Notes: generated by a model not told the origin, from the letters alone. DNA of 63,575 nucleotides from Planktothrix sp. PCC 11201 (GCF_900009135.1 NZ_LT797703.1:1-63575), one strand, 5' to 3'; positions 34,358 through 44,249 are shown, counted from the first letter of the stretch. Numbers and translations: made by a program.

Positions 34358-35473
34358 TTAATTGTCAATTATCCGAATACTATTCGGTGAAATAACGACG
34401 TTAACCCGGTCGCCAATTTTAAATTGTTGCAAATCATCTTGATACCAATTTTGCAGGCGAATAATGATTAAAATTTTATCAGTTAAACGCACTCCATAAC
34501 GGGTATCAGTTCCCAAATAAACAGATTCTTCAATAGTTCCTTCCCAGGTTTGTGCATTTTGATAATTTCCCAGATTTTCATGGGTCTTAGGATAGATAGT
34601 TAATTTTTCTGGACGGATGACTAAATTGATTATTTGTCCTAGTATAATAGGTTGAGATGCTGTCAGATGAATCGGGAGTTTTTCATCAATTAAAAGGGTA
34701 ATTTCTTGTCCTTGGGTTTCGGTTACTTTTGCCTTTAAAAAGTTGGTTTCTCCAATAAAATCAGCGACGAATTTAGTCTGAGGATATTCATAAATTTCCA
34801 TCGGGTTTCCTACTTGTAATAATTCTCCATAATTCATAATCCCAATTCGATCAGACATGGTTAGAGCTTCTTCTTGATCATGGGTGACATAAACAAAAGT
34901 AATCCCTAATTGTTTCTGCATTTTTTTGAGTTCTAACTGCATTTCTTTTCGCAATTTTAAATCTAAAGCCCCCAAAGGTTCATCAAATAATAACACTTTT
35001 GGTTGTTTAACTAATGCTCTAGCTAAAGCTACCCGTTGTTGTTGTCCACCGGATAGTTGACGGGGATAACGAGTTTGAAAATCGGTTAATTTAACTAAGG
35101 ATAATACTTCTAAAACTCTACTTTTAATTTGGGGACGGGGCAAATTTTCCATTTCTAGTCCAAAGGCAACATTTTCCGCAATAGTTAAATGGGGAAATAA
35201 GGCATAATTTTGAAAGACGGTATTAACGGGACGATGAAAGGGAGGATAATTTTTCATCGGTTGTTGATGAATTAAAATTTCCCCTGAAGTCGGATGTTCA
35301 AATCCAGCAATCATTCTTAATGTTGTGGTTTTTCCACAACCAGATGGCCCTAATAAGGAGAAAAATTCTCCAGTTTTGATTTGTAAATTCAGTTGATTAA
35401 CAGCCAAAAAATCCTGGCTATTTAATCCTTTAAATAATTTAGAAACGTTCAATAATTCAACAGCAGCATTCAT
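34358..35473 (-). CDS. potA: Polyamine ABC transporter, ATP-binding protein
   Basis: A 371-residue ATPase of a spermidine/putrescine importer. Walker A GPSGCGKTT, signature LSGGQQQRVALARAL, Walker B VLLFDEPLGALD and the switch His in YVTHDQEEA are intact. The C-terminal TOBE domain (LVIRPEKLTIYP) is normal. I start at 35473 (MNAAVELLNVSK); the ATG at 35482 lies within a heptamer repeat and adds only MGN. Last gene of potB-potC-potD-potA. Confidence 0.95.
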   Translation of the reverse strand: MNAAVELLNVSKLFKGLNSQDFLAVNQLNLQIKTGEFFSLLGPSGCGKTTTLRMIAGFEHPTSGEILIHQQPMKNYPPFHRPVNTVFQNYALFPHLTIAENVAFGLEMENLPRPQIKSRVLEVLSLVKLTDFQTRYPRQLSGGQQQRVALARALVKQPKVLLFDEPLGALDLKLRKEMQLELKKMQKQLGITFVYVTHDQEEALTMSDRIGIMNYGELLQVGNPMEIYEYPQTKFVADFIGETNFLKAKVTETQGQEITLLIDEKLPIHLTASQPIILGQIINLVIRPEKLTIYPKTHENLGNYQNAQTWEGTIEESVYLGTDTRYGVRLTDKILIIIRLQNWYQDDLQQFKIGDRVNVVISPNSIRIIDN

Positions 35474-35474
35474 G

Positions 35475-35511
35475 TTACCCATTACCCATTACCTATTACC
35501 TATTACCCATT
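35475..35511. repeat. Heptamer short tandem repeat (ACCCATT units)
   Basis: Five near-identical units ACCCATT/ACCTATT lie head to tail across the potD-potA junction. They cover the last codons of potD and the leader of potA, and create an extra in-frame ATG before potA. Confidence 0.8.
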
Positions 35512-36585
35512 CCCCACACCCGCTTTAATTTCTGTCCAAGCTTGATCATATAATTGGGTGGCTTCTCCTACATCTTGGAGATATTGGAGTTTTTCAAAAA
35601 CTTCTGGAGGGGGATAAATACCGGGATTTTTTAAGTTTTCAGCGTCAATTAATTTCTGATCAATAGCAACTTTATTTGGGGAAGCAAAATCGATAAAATT
35701 AGAGATTTTGGCACTATTTTCTGGTTCCAAAATAAAGTTAATAAAGGTTTCTGCGAGTTTTTTATTAGGCGCGCCTTTGGGAATCACCATATTATCCATA
35801 CCAATAATACTGCCTTCTTTGGGAATAACATATCGTAAATCAGGATTTTCTGCCATAACTTGAAAAATATCGCCACTATATTCCATGGTTAAATTAACTT
35901 CACCTTGATTTAACAATTGTTGACCTGTGTCGGGAGCAAAAGCGGCAATATTATCTTTATTTTTAATTAGGAAATCTTGGGCTTTTTTGATTTCTTCAGG
36001 GTTTTTTGTATTGGGACTATAGCCTAAATACATTAAAACTGCCCCCATTGTATGGCGCATATCATCTAATAAAGCCACTTTACCTTTATATTTAGGATCA
36101 ATTAAGGCTGACCAACTATTAATTTCTTCTCCGGTTTTTTTAAGATTATAGCCAATTCCTAAAGTGATCCATTGATAGGGAATACTATATTTATTTCCTG
36201 GGTCATAGGGAGGATTTAGAAATTTAGGCTCAATGTTTTTAATATTAGCAATATTAGCCGGATCTAATTCTTCTAACATTTGTTCTGTAGCCATGATTTT
36301 AACCATATAATCCGGGGGAAATGCCACATCATAACCTGGGTTTCCGGCTTTCAATTTAGCATAAAGACTTTCGGCACTATCATAGGTATCATAATTAATT
36401 TTAACTTGATATTTTTCCTCAAAGGCTTTAAGCACTTCGGGGTCAATATAGGTTGACCAGTTATAAAGATTCAGAACATTTGCTGTAGGCGTGGTCGGGG
36501 GTGTGTTAGACTGATTTTCTGTGCACCCAAAGGGTAAAAATACACCCAAACAGAATAGCAGAATTAAGGTTAAAATTCGTTTCAT
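35503..36585 (-). CDS. potD: Polyamine ABC transporter, substrate-binding lipoprotein
   Basis: A 360-residue periplasmic PotD/PotF-type protein. The N-terminus is a lipoprotein signal (LTLILLFCLGVFLPFGC, lipobox FGC with Cys about residue 21), followed by a Thr/Pro linker and the NLYNWSTYIDPEVLKAFEEKY start of the binding domain. GYDVAFPPDYMV, LTMEYSGDIFQVM and NMVIPKGAPN are typical ligand-pocket blocks. It binds spermidine or putrescine and delivers it to PotBC. Its stop codon overlaps a tandem repeat. Confidence 0.94.
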   Translation of the reverse strand: MKRILTLILLFCLGVFLPFGCTENQSNTPPTTPTANVLNLYNWSTYIDPEVLKAFEEKYQVKINYDTYDSAESLYAKLKAGNPGYDVAFPPDYMVKIMATEQMLEELDPANIANIKNIEPKFLNPPYDPGNKYSIPYQWITLGIGYNLKKTGEEINSWSALIDPKYKGKVALLDDMRHTMGAVLMYLGYSPNTKNPEEIKKAQDFLIKNKDNIAAFAPDTGQQLLNQGEVNLTMEYSGDIFQVMAENPDLRYVIPKEGSIIGMDNMVIPKGAPNKKLAETFINFILEPENSAKISNFIDFASPNKVAIDQKLIDAENLKNPGIYPPPEVFEKLQYLQDVGEATQLYDQAWTEIKAGVGNG

Positions 36586-36683
36586 GTTCTATAAATTAAT
36601 ATCAAAGTTTAGGGTGAGTTATGGATTGATTAATTTTAAACTTAATCGGTTATAAATACAAGTAGTGCGAGGGTCACCGCTCG

Positions 36684-37553
36684 CTATTTTAGCTTAACTC
36701 CATCTTGTAATTTTAAAGATGATATTACCAAAAAAAGAGAAGCGAGTAACATTAAGGTTGAAATGGCATTGATAACTGGACTGACGGATAATTTAATCAT
36801 TCCATATACAAATAAAGGTAGGGTAGTTGCGCCTACTCCAGTGGTAAAAAAGGTAACAACAAAATCATCCAAGGAGAGGGTAAAAGCTAATAATGCGCCA
36901 CTTAAAATAGCGGGAAAAATTAAGGGAAAGGTAATTCGCCAAAAGGTTTTCCATTCATTTGCTCCTAAATCTAATGCGGCTTCTTCTAAAGCTGGATCTA
37001 AGTCGGATAAACGCGCTCTGACCGTAATAGTAATGAAGGCAATACTAAAGGTGGCATGACTAATAATTACCGATGGTAAGCCTAAAGTCAAGCGAATTCC
37101 GGTGAGATTTTCTAGGATTCTAAAAATTAAGGTAAAAAAGACTAATAGGGAAACGCCTAATGTAATTTCAGGAATAATAATAGGTAATAATAATAATGCT
37201 TCTAGTAATTTAGATCCTGGAAACCGAAAGCGCTCTAAAGCTAAGGCTACCATGGTTCCTAAAATGGAGGCTATTAAGGTGGAAGCGATCGCAATAATCA
37301 AGCTATTTTGTAAGGAATTCCAGAGACTTTGGGTAGAAATATCGGCGGTACTTTCTGTTAAGCCACTAAATAACTTTTGATACCATTTTAACGTAAATCC
37401 CGTCCAATTTGAATTAAATCGAGAAGAATTAAAGGAATAAATGATTAAAATTAAAATCGGTAAATAAAGAAAGGAAAAAACCAAGGTAGCCTGTATTTTT
37501 AATCCGGTTTTTCCCCAAGTATGAATAAAATTATCTAGGGTTTTAATGTTCAT
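36684..37553 (-). CDS. potC: Polyamine ABC transporter, permease
   Basis: A 289-residue permease with six membrane helices. The EAA loop that docks on PotA reads EEAALDLGANEWKTFWRITFPLIFPAI. It starts four bases after the potB stop, so translation is likely coupled. A short GC hairpin (GCGAG/CTCGC) lies in the 98-base gap to potD, a possible mRNA processing or attenuation point that would favour differential expression of potD. Confidence 0.93.
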   Translation of the reverse strand: MNIKTLDNFIHTWGKTGLKIQATLVFSFLYLPILILIIYSFNSSRFNSNWTGFTLKWYQKLFSGLTESTADISTQSLWNSLQNSLIIAIASTLIASILGTMVALALERFRFPGSKLLEALLLLPIIIPEITLGVSLLVFFTLIFRILENLTGIRLTLGLPSVIISHATFSIAFITITVRARLSDLDPALEEAALDLGANEWKTFWRITFPLIFPAILSGALLAFTLSLDDFVVTFFTTGVGATTLPLFVYGMIKLSVSPVINAISTLMLLASLFLVISSLKLQDGVKLK

Positions 37554-37557
37554 GGTT

Positions 37558-38442
37558 TTAATATAAATTATCAGTATTAGAACTTCTAAAATAAATCATA
37601 ACAGGAATTAATACTAATCCCATTAATCCCATTGATAACGCCGAGCCAAAAGGCCAATCCCGGGCTTGTAAAAATTGATTTTGAATTAAGTTTCCCACCA
37701 TAACTGTTTTTGCGCCTCCGAGAATATCTGGGGTAATAAATGCACCTAAAGCCGGAATAAAAACCAGAATAGATCCGGCAATAATTCCAGGTAAAGTTAA
37801 GGGTAAAATAATTCTGAAAAACGTTCTAATATGGTTTGCACCTAAATCTTGAGCCGCTTCGACTAAAGAAAAGTTTAATCGTTCAATGGTGGCATATAAT
37901 GGTAGAATCATAAAGGGTAAATAACCATAAATTAAACCGACAATAACGGCAAAGGGAGTAAATAGTAAATTCAGAGGTTCTGAAATTAAATTCAAACTTT
38001 GTAAAAAAGTATTAATCATACCTTCAGAACGAAGAATAATCATCCACGCATAGGTTCTAACTAGAAAGTTTGTCCAAAAGGGAATAATTACTAAAAACAA
38101 TAACAGGTTTCGCCAACGGGCCGTAGATGTGGCAATAAAAAATGCTAAGGGATAACCAATAATTAAACAAATTAAGGTAGTTAAAGAGGCAAGTCCTAGC
38201 GATCGCCAAAAAATATTTAGGTATAAATCATTAGCTAATCGTTGATAATTTTTTAGGGTAAATTCCCAGGTAACTCCCCCATAGGTTCCCCGTTCTAAAA
38301 AACTATAAACTAAGACAATAATCAGAGGAATAATAAAGAAAATTAGTAACCAAATTGTAGCCGGAAGTAATAGGATTAATAGGTTTCTGGCCTTTCGAGT
38401 TTCTAGGGTATAAAGGGACTGTTTTTTTTGTAAAAAATCCAT
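37558..38442 (-). CDS. potB: Polyamine ABC transporter, permease
   Basis: A 294-residue permease, first gene of the pot operon, with six membrane helices. The EAA loop is VEAAQDLGANHIRTFFRIILPLTLPGIIAGS. The cytoplasmic N-terminus (FLQKKQSLYTLETRKARN) is basic. It pairs with PotC to form the channel. Confidence 0.93.
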   Translation of the reverse strand: MDFLQKKQSLYTLETRKARNLLILLLPATIWLLIFFIIPLIIVLVYSFLERGTYGGVTWEFTLKNYQRLANDLYLNIFWRSLGLASLTTLICLIIGYPLAFFIATSTARWRNLLLFLVIIPFWTNFLVRTYAWMIILRSEGMINTFLQSLNLISEPLNLLFTPFAVIVGLIYGYLPFMILPLYATIERLNFSLVEAAQDLGANHIRTFFRIILPLTLPGIIAGSILVFIPALGAFITPDILGGAKTVMVGNLIQNQFLQARDWPFGSALSMGLMGLVLIPVMIYFRSSNTDNLY

Positions 38443-38584
38443 AAATTAAAATAAATAATATTGAATTAAATGGGCTGGGATCTCAACAAATAATGAATAA
38501 AGGTTCAAGAGTTGATTTTAGATCCAAGATCAGCTATGATGCAACCGGAAAACACTATCCAGCTAAAATTTGCTGTGAGTTGCC

Positions 38585-39253
38585 GTGCAAACGCTTCAAA
38601 TACCCGAATCAGGCCATACACTGGTCAAATCCCTATTTCATCATAAAGACCAGGAATTGTTAACTCTGTTTCAGAATTATCCTGATCAGGGGAAATACTT
38701 TGTTGCTATTTTCTGCCGTTATGGTTTAATTGTCTATACTTTAATTCGTCATTCAGTGCGATCGCCTGTACAAGCGGATTATTTATTCTCTCAAACCTGG
38801 CGACATATTTTTTATGAAATGCGCCCGTTAAATTTAAGAGAACAAGACAGCACAGAGGGGGGAAATACGCTACAAAATTGGTTAATTAATATTACCGCAG
38901 TTTGTATTAATCAAGCGGATTTACCCCCGGTTGAATCTATCCAATATTCCTTATCAGCAGCGCCTCCTCCTCTGTGGTGTTATGTGGGATTAGTATTAGA
39001 TCGGATGGAACCTTTATTGAGGTTAATTCTGGTGATGGCCCAAACATTTCATTGGAGTGAAACTCGAATTTCTGCTTATTTACAAGCCGAGGGAGAGTCG
39101 GTTTCTCCGAATGAAGTAAAAGAACTATTAAAAGGAGCATATCGCACTTTAGAGGAGAATTTACCTGCTGATATTCGTCAAATTTATTTCAATGAAAATG
39201 GCTTAGTTTCTGGATTAGATCCAGATGTCGATCAACAGATTTTAAAGCCTTAA
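38585..39253 (+). CDS. Sigma-70-like conserved cyanobacterial protein
   Basis: A 222-residue protein beginning at GTG 38585. The middle (YLFSQTWRHIFYEMRPLNL) resembles sigma region 2, and the C-terminal part (LRLILVMAQTFHWSETRISAYLQAEGESVSPNEVKELLKGAYRTLEENLP) resembles the HTH of sigma region 4 with its RTLE helix. It is likely a diverged ECF/group-4-like sigma factor or sigma-derived regulator. No anti-sigma gene is next to it, so the assignment is moderate. Confidence 0.65.
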   Translation: MQTLQIPESGHTLVKSLFHHKDQELLTLFQNYPDQGKYFVAIFCRYGLIVYTLIRHSVRSPVQADYLFSQTWRHIFYEMRPLNLREQDSTEGGNTLQNWLINITAVCINQADLPPVESIQYSLSAAPPPLWCYVGLVLDRMEPLLRLILVMAQTFHWSETRISAYLQAEGESVSPNEVKELLKGAYRTLEENLPADIRQIYFNENGLVSGLDPDVDQQILKP

Positions 39254-39281
39254 ATTTAGAGGTGCGGTAGTCGAATTAAAA

Positions 39282-39788
39282 TTAATTTAAAAATACCGAT
39301 CCCGCTTCCGTAATATTCAGGGATCTTGTATCGAGACTAAAATTATTTGTTACCTCAAATTGCACTTCTAAAACTCCAGGGGAAGTTTGCTTAGGTCTGA
39401 CCAATAATGATCCCCCATCCTGGCGTTGATAGGTAAGAGTAATTGGGGGTGAACCTTGGACTTGAATTGTGGCATTTTTGGCTAATAATTCTTGACGAGT
39501 TCCTCCAATTAGTTGATATTGAATCGGGACATTACTATTATTAATTAATTTAATAGTGACGATTCCATTCACCGCACCAACTCTTGCACTTGGTAGGGGA
39601 AATCGAGGGGGAAGATCATCTTTTTCTGAATTAGAGTTAGGATTAGGTTGGGTGGTTGCGGGTGCGGCTTGAGGTCGTGCTGGCTTACCTGGAGGGGGGC
39701 CACCTGCTAAGGCGATCGCCGATAAACCTGTAAACACTTCACCAATAGCAAGTAGTAAGATGATCAAACGGGATACAGTTGCTTTCAT
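39282..39788 (-). CDS. Hypothetical secreted protein
   Basis: A 168-residue protein with a signal peptide (LIILLLAIGEVFTGLSAIALAGG, cleavage near residue 28), a Pro/Ala/Asn-rich linker (about 30-60) and a beta-rich domain (VGAVNGIVTIKLINNSNVPIQYQLIGGTRQELL, GVLEVQFEVTNNF). The family is not recognised by name, but the pattern is common in cyanobacterial exported proteins. It is the only gene on the minus strand here, convergent with the sigma-like gene. Confidence 0.75.
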   Translation of the reverse strand: MKATVSRLIILLLAIGEVFTGLSAIALAGGPPPGKPARPQAAPATTQPNPNSNSEKDDLPPRFPLPSARVGAVNGIVTIKLINNSNVPIQYQLIGGTRQELLAKNATIQVQGSPPITLTYQRQDGGSLLVRPKQTSPGVLEVQFEVTNNFSLDTRSLNITEAGSVFLN

Positions 39789-39965
39789 GATTCATTTTCC
39801 TTTAATATTTACAAAATTTATGATCAGTTGATCTAACCCAGTTTAAGCTAAATTTTCAATTTCAGGATGGAATATTGAAACTTGTTCTATAATAAATGTA
39901 TCATCCTGATCCGATTTTCCCAAATAGGTAACAGGTTAAAACACAATATTGTGATCTTTTTAGCT

Positions 39966-40268
39966 ATGAAATTGCTCAAAAAATTCCCGATTTTTATTCT
40001 AGCATTGAGTGTTTTTATGATCTCGGTTTTGACACTCACACAACCGATGTTTGTCTCTCGCCAGACCCATAGGTTAATCGCTCAATTGACCCCCATTATT
40101 CCTACTAGAATTGCATTTTTAACCCCTAAAATTTCTCCTCAAACCCTGATTAAACCTGCCTTGAATCTCAATCAAATATCCCCAGTCTTAGCCTCAAATT
40201 GGACAACAGATCACAGTAAAACCCCCATTACAGGATGTAATTGTCCCCAGTGTCAATTAACGGTTTAA
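39966..40268 (+). CDS. Hypothetical small exported protein with a CNCPQC motif
   Basis: A 100-residue protein starting at ATG 39966 with a hydrophobic segment (FPIFILALSVFMISVLTLT) that looks like a signal or anchor. It ends TGCNCPQCQLTV, a compact Cys motif that could bind metal or form disulfides. The longer frame from 39882 would add 28 residues before the hydrophobic part and is less likely. No family is recognised. Confidence 0.55.
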   Translation: MKLLKKFPIFILALSVFMISVLTLTQPMFVSRQTHRLIAQLTPIIPTRIAFLTPKISPQTLIKPALNLNQISPVLASNWTTDHSKTPITGCNCPQCQLTV

Positions 40269-40336
40269 TTTAACTCTATTCAATACTTCTGGTGTTCACA
40301 AACAACATCGGAAGTTTTCTTTTAAAACCAGAGAAT

Positions 40337-40915
40337 CTACAAAAACTCCTTTGCGGTTTTAATCCAAAGTTCAATTCCTTTTTGAGTCGGTTTCCCTGTG
40401 GTAGTAAATGTCCAAATATCGCGTTTATGTTGGAGGCCATAACTAATATGAATCGGTCGATTTTTACCATAAAAATAAAGAGAATCAAAGGGAAGACGTT
40501 GTTTTAAAATCCAATCCACTAATTGATCACTATCTAAATCTAAAATTAGGAAATCACAAGCCGCACCTAACCTTTGACAGTAATATTCTCCATTTTTTTT
40601 AACTTCATGGGCAATATGTTGATCCAATTTAGGGGCTACGCGACCATTTTTTATTCCGGTAGTCGGATCTTTTCTGTCTAAATAAATCCTTAATTCATCA
40701 GAACAAAAACCATAGGTAAGTTTAAATTTAGCCAAACCAAAATAATCAATAACCGGATCAACAATATAATAATTTAGGTTTTTTAATGCCTGAATAGATG
40801 CTGCTGAATTAGGATAGGGATTAATTTTATCGGAATATTTTTGATAAGTGTTTGTACAAGTACAAAAATCATTTAAGCTAAGATATTTTCCTAATTTAAC
40901 ATTTTTCATAGACAA
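40337..40915 (-). CDS. Peptidase M15-like protein
   Basis: A 192-residue protein with weak but ordered similarity to M15 (D-Ala-D-Ala carboxypeptidase-like) domains. The YGFCSDEL segment stands for GYRS.E, the metal-site pattern is DQH with H100, a downstream ACDF with D121, and PIHISY with H156. There is no signal peptide, so it acts in the cytoplasm or is exported another way. Peptidoglycan or a small amide is a possible substrate (inference). Confidence 0.6.
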   Translation of the reverse strand: MSMKNVKLGKYLSLNDFCTCTNTYQKYSDKINPYPNSAASIQALKNLNYYIVDPVIDYFGLAKFKLTYGFCSDELRIYLDRKDPTTGIKNGRVAPKLDQHIAHEVKKNGEYYCQRLGAACDFLILDLDSDQLVDWILKQRLPFDSLYFYGKNRPIHISYGLQHKRDIWTFTTTGKPTQKGIELWIKTAKEFL

Positions 40916-41023
40916 TTGACTAGAATTTTGACTATCATATAATTAATCTTAGCCGAATCCGAAACGACGGGAGCTAGTTTTGTAGTTAACTAAAATCACG
41001 TTATCTTCCAACCCTAAACGATT

Positions 41024-41614
41024 ATGTCTAACCGAACTGAAACATCACTGACTCAGGAACTCAAAAGCCATATCCTAATTTTAGGGGGAATTGTTGCTTT
41101 CCTGTGGATAATGGAAATTATTGATTTTTTTGTATTTAGAGGTAGTTTAAATCGCTTAGGAATTCGTCCCCATCATATTCAAGGGTTACAAGGTATTTTC
41201 TTTGCTCCTTTTTTACATGGAAATTTCAACCATTTAGCTGCTAATACCTTACCCTTGATTATACTAGGTTGGTTTGTGATGTTGCGGGATGTTAAAGACT
41301 TTTTTATTGTCACATTCATCACCATGATTTTCAGTGGTTTGGGGGTGTGGTTATTTGGTTCGCCTAACACAATTCATATTGGAGCAAGTGGAGTTATTTT
41401 TGGATATTTAGGATTTCTCCTATTAAGAGGATTTTTTGAACGCAGTTTTGCTTCTATTGCCTTATCCTTAGTTGTCGGTTGGCTTTATGGGGGCTTAATT
41501 TGGGGTGTTTTTCCCTCACAATATGGGATTTCTTGGCAGGGACATTTATTTGGATTTATCGGTGGTGTCTTCGCTGCACAAATGCTTGCCAAATCCTATC
41601 GAAATAAAGCATAA
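41024..41614 (+). CDS. Rhomboid-family intramembrane serine protease
   Basis: A 196-residue, six-helix protease. The catalytic dyad is S122 in HIGASGVIFGYLG and H174 in SWQGHLFGFIGG. The HGNFNHLAANTLPL loop of the rhomboid core is at residues 65-78. Substrates are unknown. A hairpin terminator follows. Confidence 0.93.
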   Translation: MSNRTETSLTQELKSHILILGGIVAFLWIMEIIDFFVFRGSLNRLGIRPHHIQGLQGIFFAPFLHGNFNHLAANTLPLIILGWFVMLRDVKDFFIVTFITMIFSGLGVWLFGSPNTIHIGASGVIFGYLGFLLLRGFFERSFASIALSLVVGWLYGGLIWGVFPSQYGISWQGHLFGFIGGVFAAQMLAKSYRNKA

Positions 41615-41660
41615 TTAGACCTGCCCAAAATTCCTAAATTTAGGTATAATTAGTATAAAT

Positions 41661-41697
41661 CCCTCTATAACAGGGTCAAAATTCTGCTCATAGAGGG
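41661..41697. terminator. Hairpin after the rhomboid gene
   Basis: CCCTCTAT/ATAGAGGG is a perfect 8-bp stem with a 21-base loop, followed by TATTAATTTTA. It lies 46 bases after the stop codon. Confidence 0.5.
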
Positions 41698-41736
41698 TAT
41701 TAATTTTATGTCAAAATAACAATTATAAAAAATTAA

Positions 41737-42501
41737 ATGGACTGGCTTTCTATTTCAGGAAATTGGGTGTTGCTTCCTCCCCGCCCTCAAGCAATTGTGC
41801 ATTTTTTGGGGGGGGCTTTTGTGGCAACTGCACCCCATTTAACCTATCGTTGGTTACTTGAAGAACTGGCTCATCAGGGTTATGCAATTGTGGCGACTCC
41901 TTTTATCAATACCCTAGATCATACTGCGATCGCTCAAGAAGTTTTCGAGATATTTGAAGATGGATTATATGATTTATATGATTTGCAATTATTAAAACGG
42001 CGAGGCTTACCCATTTATGGATTAGGACATAGTATGGGGTGTAAAGTTCATTTATTAATCGGTTCTTTATTTCCCATAGAACGTTCGGGAAATATTTTAA
42101 TGTCTTTTAATAATTATCCCGCCCGTCGGTCAATTCCTTTAGTGGAACAACTGTCTCAAATTATGGATGTAGAGTTTACACCCTCTCCCGAAGAAACTAA
42201 TATTTTAGTCAGCGATCGCTATCGAATTAGAAGAAATCTTTTAATTAAATTCTCTAAAGATACTCTCGATCAAACTTCTAATTTACATCATATTTTAGAT
42301 CAAAAGTTCCCCGGGTTAACCACCTTACAAAAATTAAATGGCGATCATCAAACTCCCCTGGGTCAAAATGTTAGCTGGTCAGTGGGAGAAACCTTTACCC
42401 CCTTAGATGCTATTGGTCAGTGGATTAAACAAGCGGTTTATCAAGATTTAAACCAACTTAAAAAACAAATTTTGTATTGGTTAAATCCTTTATTAAAGTA
42501 A
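41737..42501 (+). CDS. DUF1350 family protein (alpha/beta-hydrolase-like)
   Basis: A 254-residue DUF1350 protein, conserved in cyanobacteria and plastids. The start WVLLPPRPQAIVHFLGGAFVATAPHLTYRWLLEELAHQGY is diagnostic, and GLGHSMGCKVHLL is a GHSMG nucleophile elbow. A hydrolase role is likely, the substrate unknown. Confidence 0.88.
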   Translation: MDWLSISGNWVLLPPRPQAIVHFLGGAFVATAPHLTYRWLLEELAHQGYAIVATPFINTLDHTAIAQEVFEIFEDGLYDLYDLQLLKRRGLPIYGLGHSMGCKVHLLIGSLFPIERSGNILMSFNNYPARRSIPLVEQLSQIMDVEFTPSPEETNILVSDRYRIRRNLLIKFSKDTLDQTSNLHHILDQKFPGLTTLQKLNGDHQTPLGQNVSWSVGETFTPLDAIGQWIKQAVYQDLNQLKKQILYWLNPLLK

Positions 42502-43196
42502 CCACAAAGACAATAAGACAATAAGTTAAGATGATTGGGGAACTAATTGGAATTAATTCAGTCTGTGGCGGAAGATTCTTTGGGTTAAGGTTGGTTTTTG
42601 ATGCCTATATTTTTACAAATAAGTTAAGAAAAAATTAATCTTTTTTTCATCTTTAATCCGGTTCAGGAGTCATTTAAACTAAGTTTGCCCTATCCAGTCA
42701 GATCAGGAAGATTACCTAAAAATAGAATACCTGATCATCACGGATTTCCTGAAAATTATTCTTAATTAATCAAGATTTTTAGTCTTGTTTGCAACAAGTT
42801 ATAGATCGGATTACTGTTCATTTATACAAAACCATAAATTTTCATTATTCTTGGGTATTTGTTTATATAAATTGTTTTGGTGGCAATCCTGATCTTTGTT
42901 TAAATACTGGTATGTAGGGGTAGCAGTTTTCAGAAAACTCTAACCTGAGATCCCAAATAACGATAGGGCTTCCAGGGGGATCAAGAGTTACTGAACAACG
43001 ACAACAACTTAACCCCCCGAAATTAATCATGATCCTCATAATTTGCCCCCTAACCAAAGACAAGCTAATACCCTTATCTTTGACTTGTCTCCAGTCTCTC
43101 TCTAAAAGGCTCAGGGTTGAAACTTTAAAAGGTCGAAATTTCAACTTCAAAAACCTATTGGTTTATCGCCCCATCATCACACATTAGGTTATTACT
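42502..43196. other. Long intergenic region before the RTX gene
   Basis: 695 bases without a convincing gene. A 95-codon minus frame (42863-43150) has no family-like features and poor composition. A hairpin CAAGA-TTTTTAG-TCTTG near 42770 may end the DUF1350 transcript. The remainder is AT-rich and should hold the RTX promoter. Confidence 0.45.
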
Positions 43197-44213
43197 ATGT
43201 CTTTACCCTGTCAAAATCCAACGGAACCCAACCTAATACAACCCATCCCTGACTCCAAAGATGGAGGGTTTATTATAGAAGGGTTTGCCGATAAATCTAA
43301 TAGTCTAATTGGTTCTAATGGCAGCGATAAAATTATTCTGGGTAATCAGGATGATGGAGTCTGTGCTGGTGATGGAGATGATGTTATCCTGGCGTACCAA
43401 GGGAATGATCTCCTATACGGAGGAGAGGGAAACGATACCATCTATGCCGGAAAAGGTAACGATACGGTCGATGGCGGTGGAGGAGATGATCTTATCTTTG
43501 GAGATGAAGGAGACGACCTGATATTTGGCGGAACTGGCAATGATGTTCTGTTTGGTAACCAAGGCAATGATTCCATTATCGCTGGTTCGGGCAATGATAC
43601 CGTCTACGCTGGACAAGACAATGACACCGTAGATGGGGGAGAAGGCGATGACTGGTTATTTGGAGATCTCGGTGATGATGTTGTTTCCGGTGGAGTCGGA
43701 AATGATTTGATCTACGGAGGTTTAGGTCAGGATAGTCTCATCGGTGGAGATGGGGAGGACACCTTCTATGGTGGTCAAGACAATGACACGATCATCGGTG
43801 GAGATGGAAATGACTACCTAAGTGGGGATAAAGGTAATGATAGTTTGATTGGCGGTTTAGGTTCAGATACTTTCAGCTTTGTCTTTACAGGTCAATCAAC
43901 ACCCAATAGCATTACAGACGAATTTGGGCTAGATACCCTCACCGACTTTAGCGTGACAGAAGACAAAATTTTCCTAGATGCAGATTTATTTAATGCTATC
44001 AGTACAAAAACAGATGGCTCTCTTGAGTCTGGAGAACTGACTGTCATTGGAAACTTTGATCCGAATAATACTTTAGTAGCAGGTAGCGCCAACCTAGTCT
44101 ATGACAATGTAACGGGAACATTGTATTACCTCGATAAACAAGGACAAGCAACTCCTATGATTCAAATGGGTGCAAACTTGAACCTTAATGACAATAACTT
44201 CCGCTTAATTTAA
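43197..44213 (+). CDS. RTX-type calcium-binding repeat protein
   Basis: A 338-residue protein. Residues 38-215 are about 18-20 nonapeptide repeats of the GGxGxDxLx type (for example GGEGNDTIY, GGTGNDVLF, GGDGNDYLS) that form calcium-filled parallel beta-rolls. The C-terminal domain (GSDTFSFVFTG...LDTLTDFSVTEDKIFLDADLF...GTLYYLDKQGQA) is the usual cap and type I secretion signal region. It is probably exported and may coat the cell or trichome surface, as do oscillin-like RTX proteins (inference). No type I exporter is adjacent. Confidence 0.9.
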   Translation: MSLPCQNPTEPNLIQPIPDSKDGGFIIEGFADKSNSLIGSNGSDKIILGNQDDGVCAGDGDDVILAYQGNDLLYGGEGNDTIYAGKGNDTVDGGGGDDLIFGDEGDDLIFGGTGNDVLFGNQGNDSIIAGSGNDTVYAGQDNDTVDGGEGDDWLFGDLGDDVVSGGVGNDLIYGGLGQDSLIGGDGEDTFYGGQDNDTIIGGDGNDYLSGDKGNDSLIGGLGSDTFSFVFTGQSTPNSITDEFGLDTLTDFSVTEDKIFLDADLFNAISTKTDGSLESGELTVIGNFDPNNTLVAGSANLVYDNVTGTLYYLDKQGQATPMIQMGANLNLNDNNFRLI

Positions 44214-44249
44214 GCAAGAATTAACCCATTTGTGCTCATCCCATCTCCC

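Noticed and set aside
42863-43150. 95-codon minus-strand ORF in the gap before the RTX gene
   Set aside because: Composition and order of residues look random, with no upstream ribosome site or motif.
43300-43860. Regularly spaced repeats that could suggest a CRISPR or tandem DNA array
   Set aside because: They are 27-bp codon repeats encoding RTX nonapeptides inside one open frame. No CRISPR array was seen anywhere in the window.
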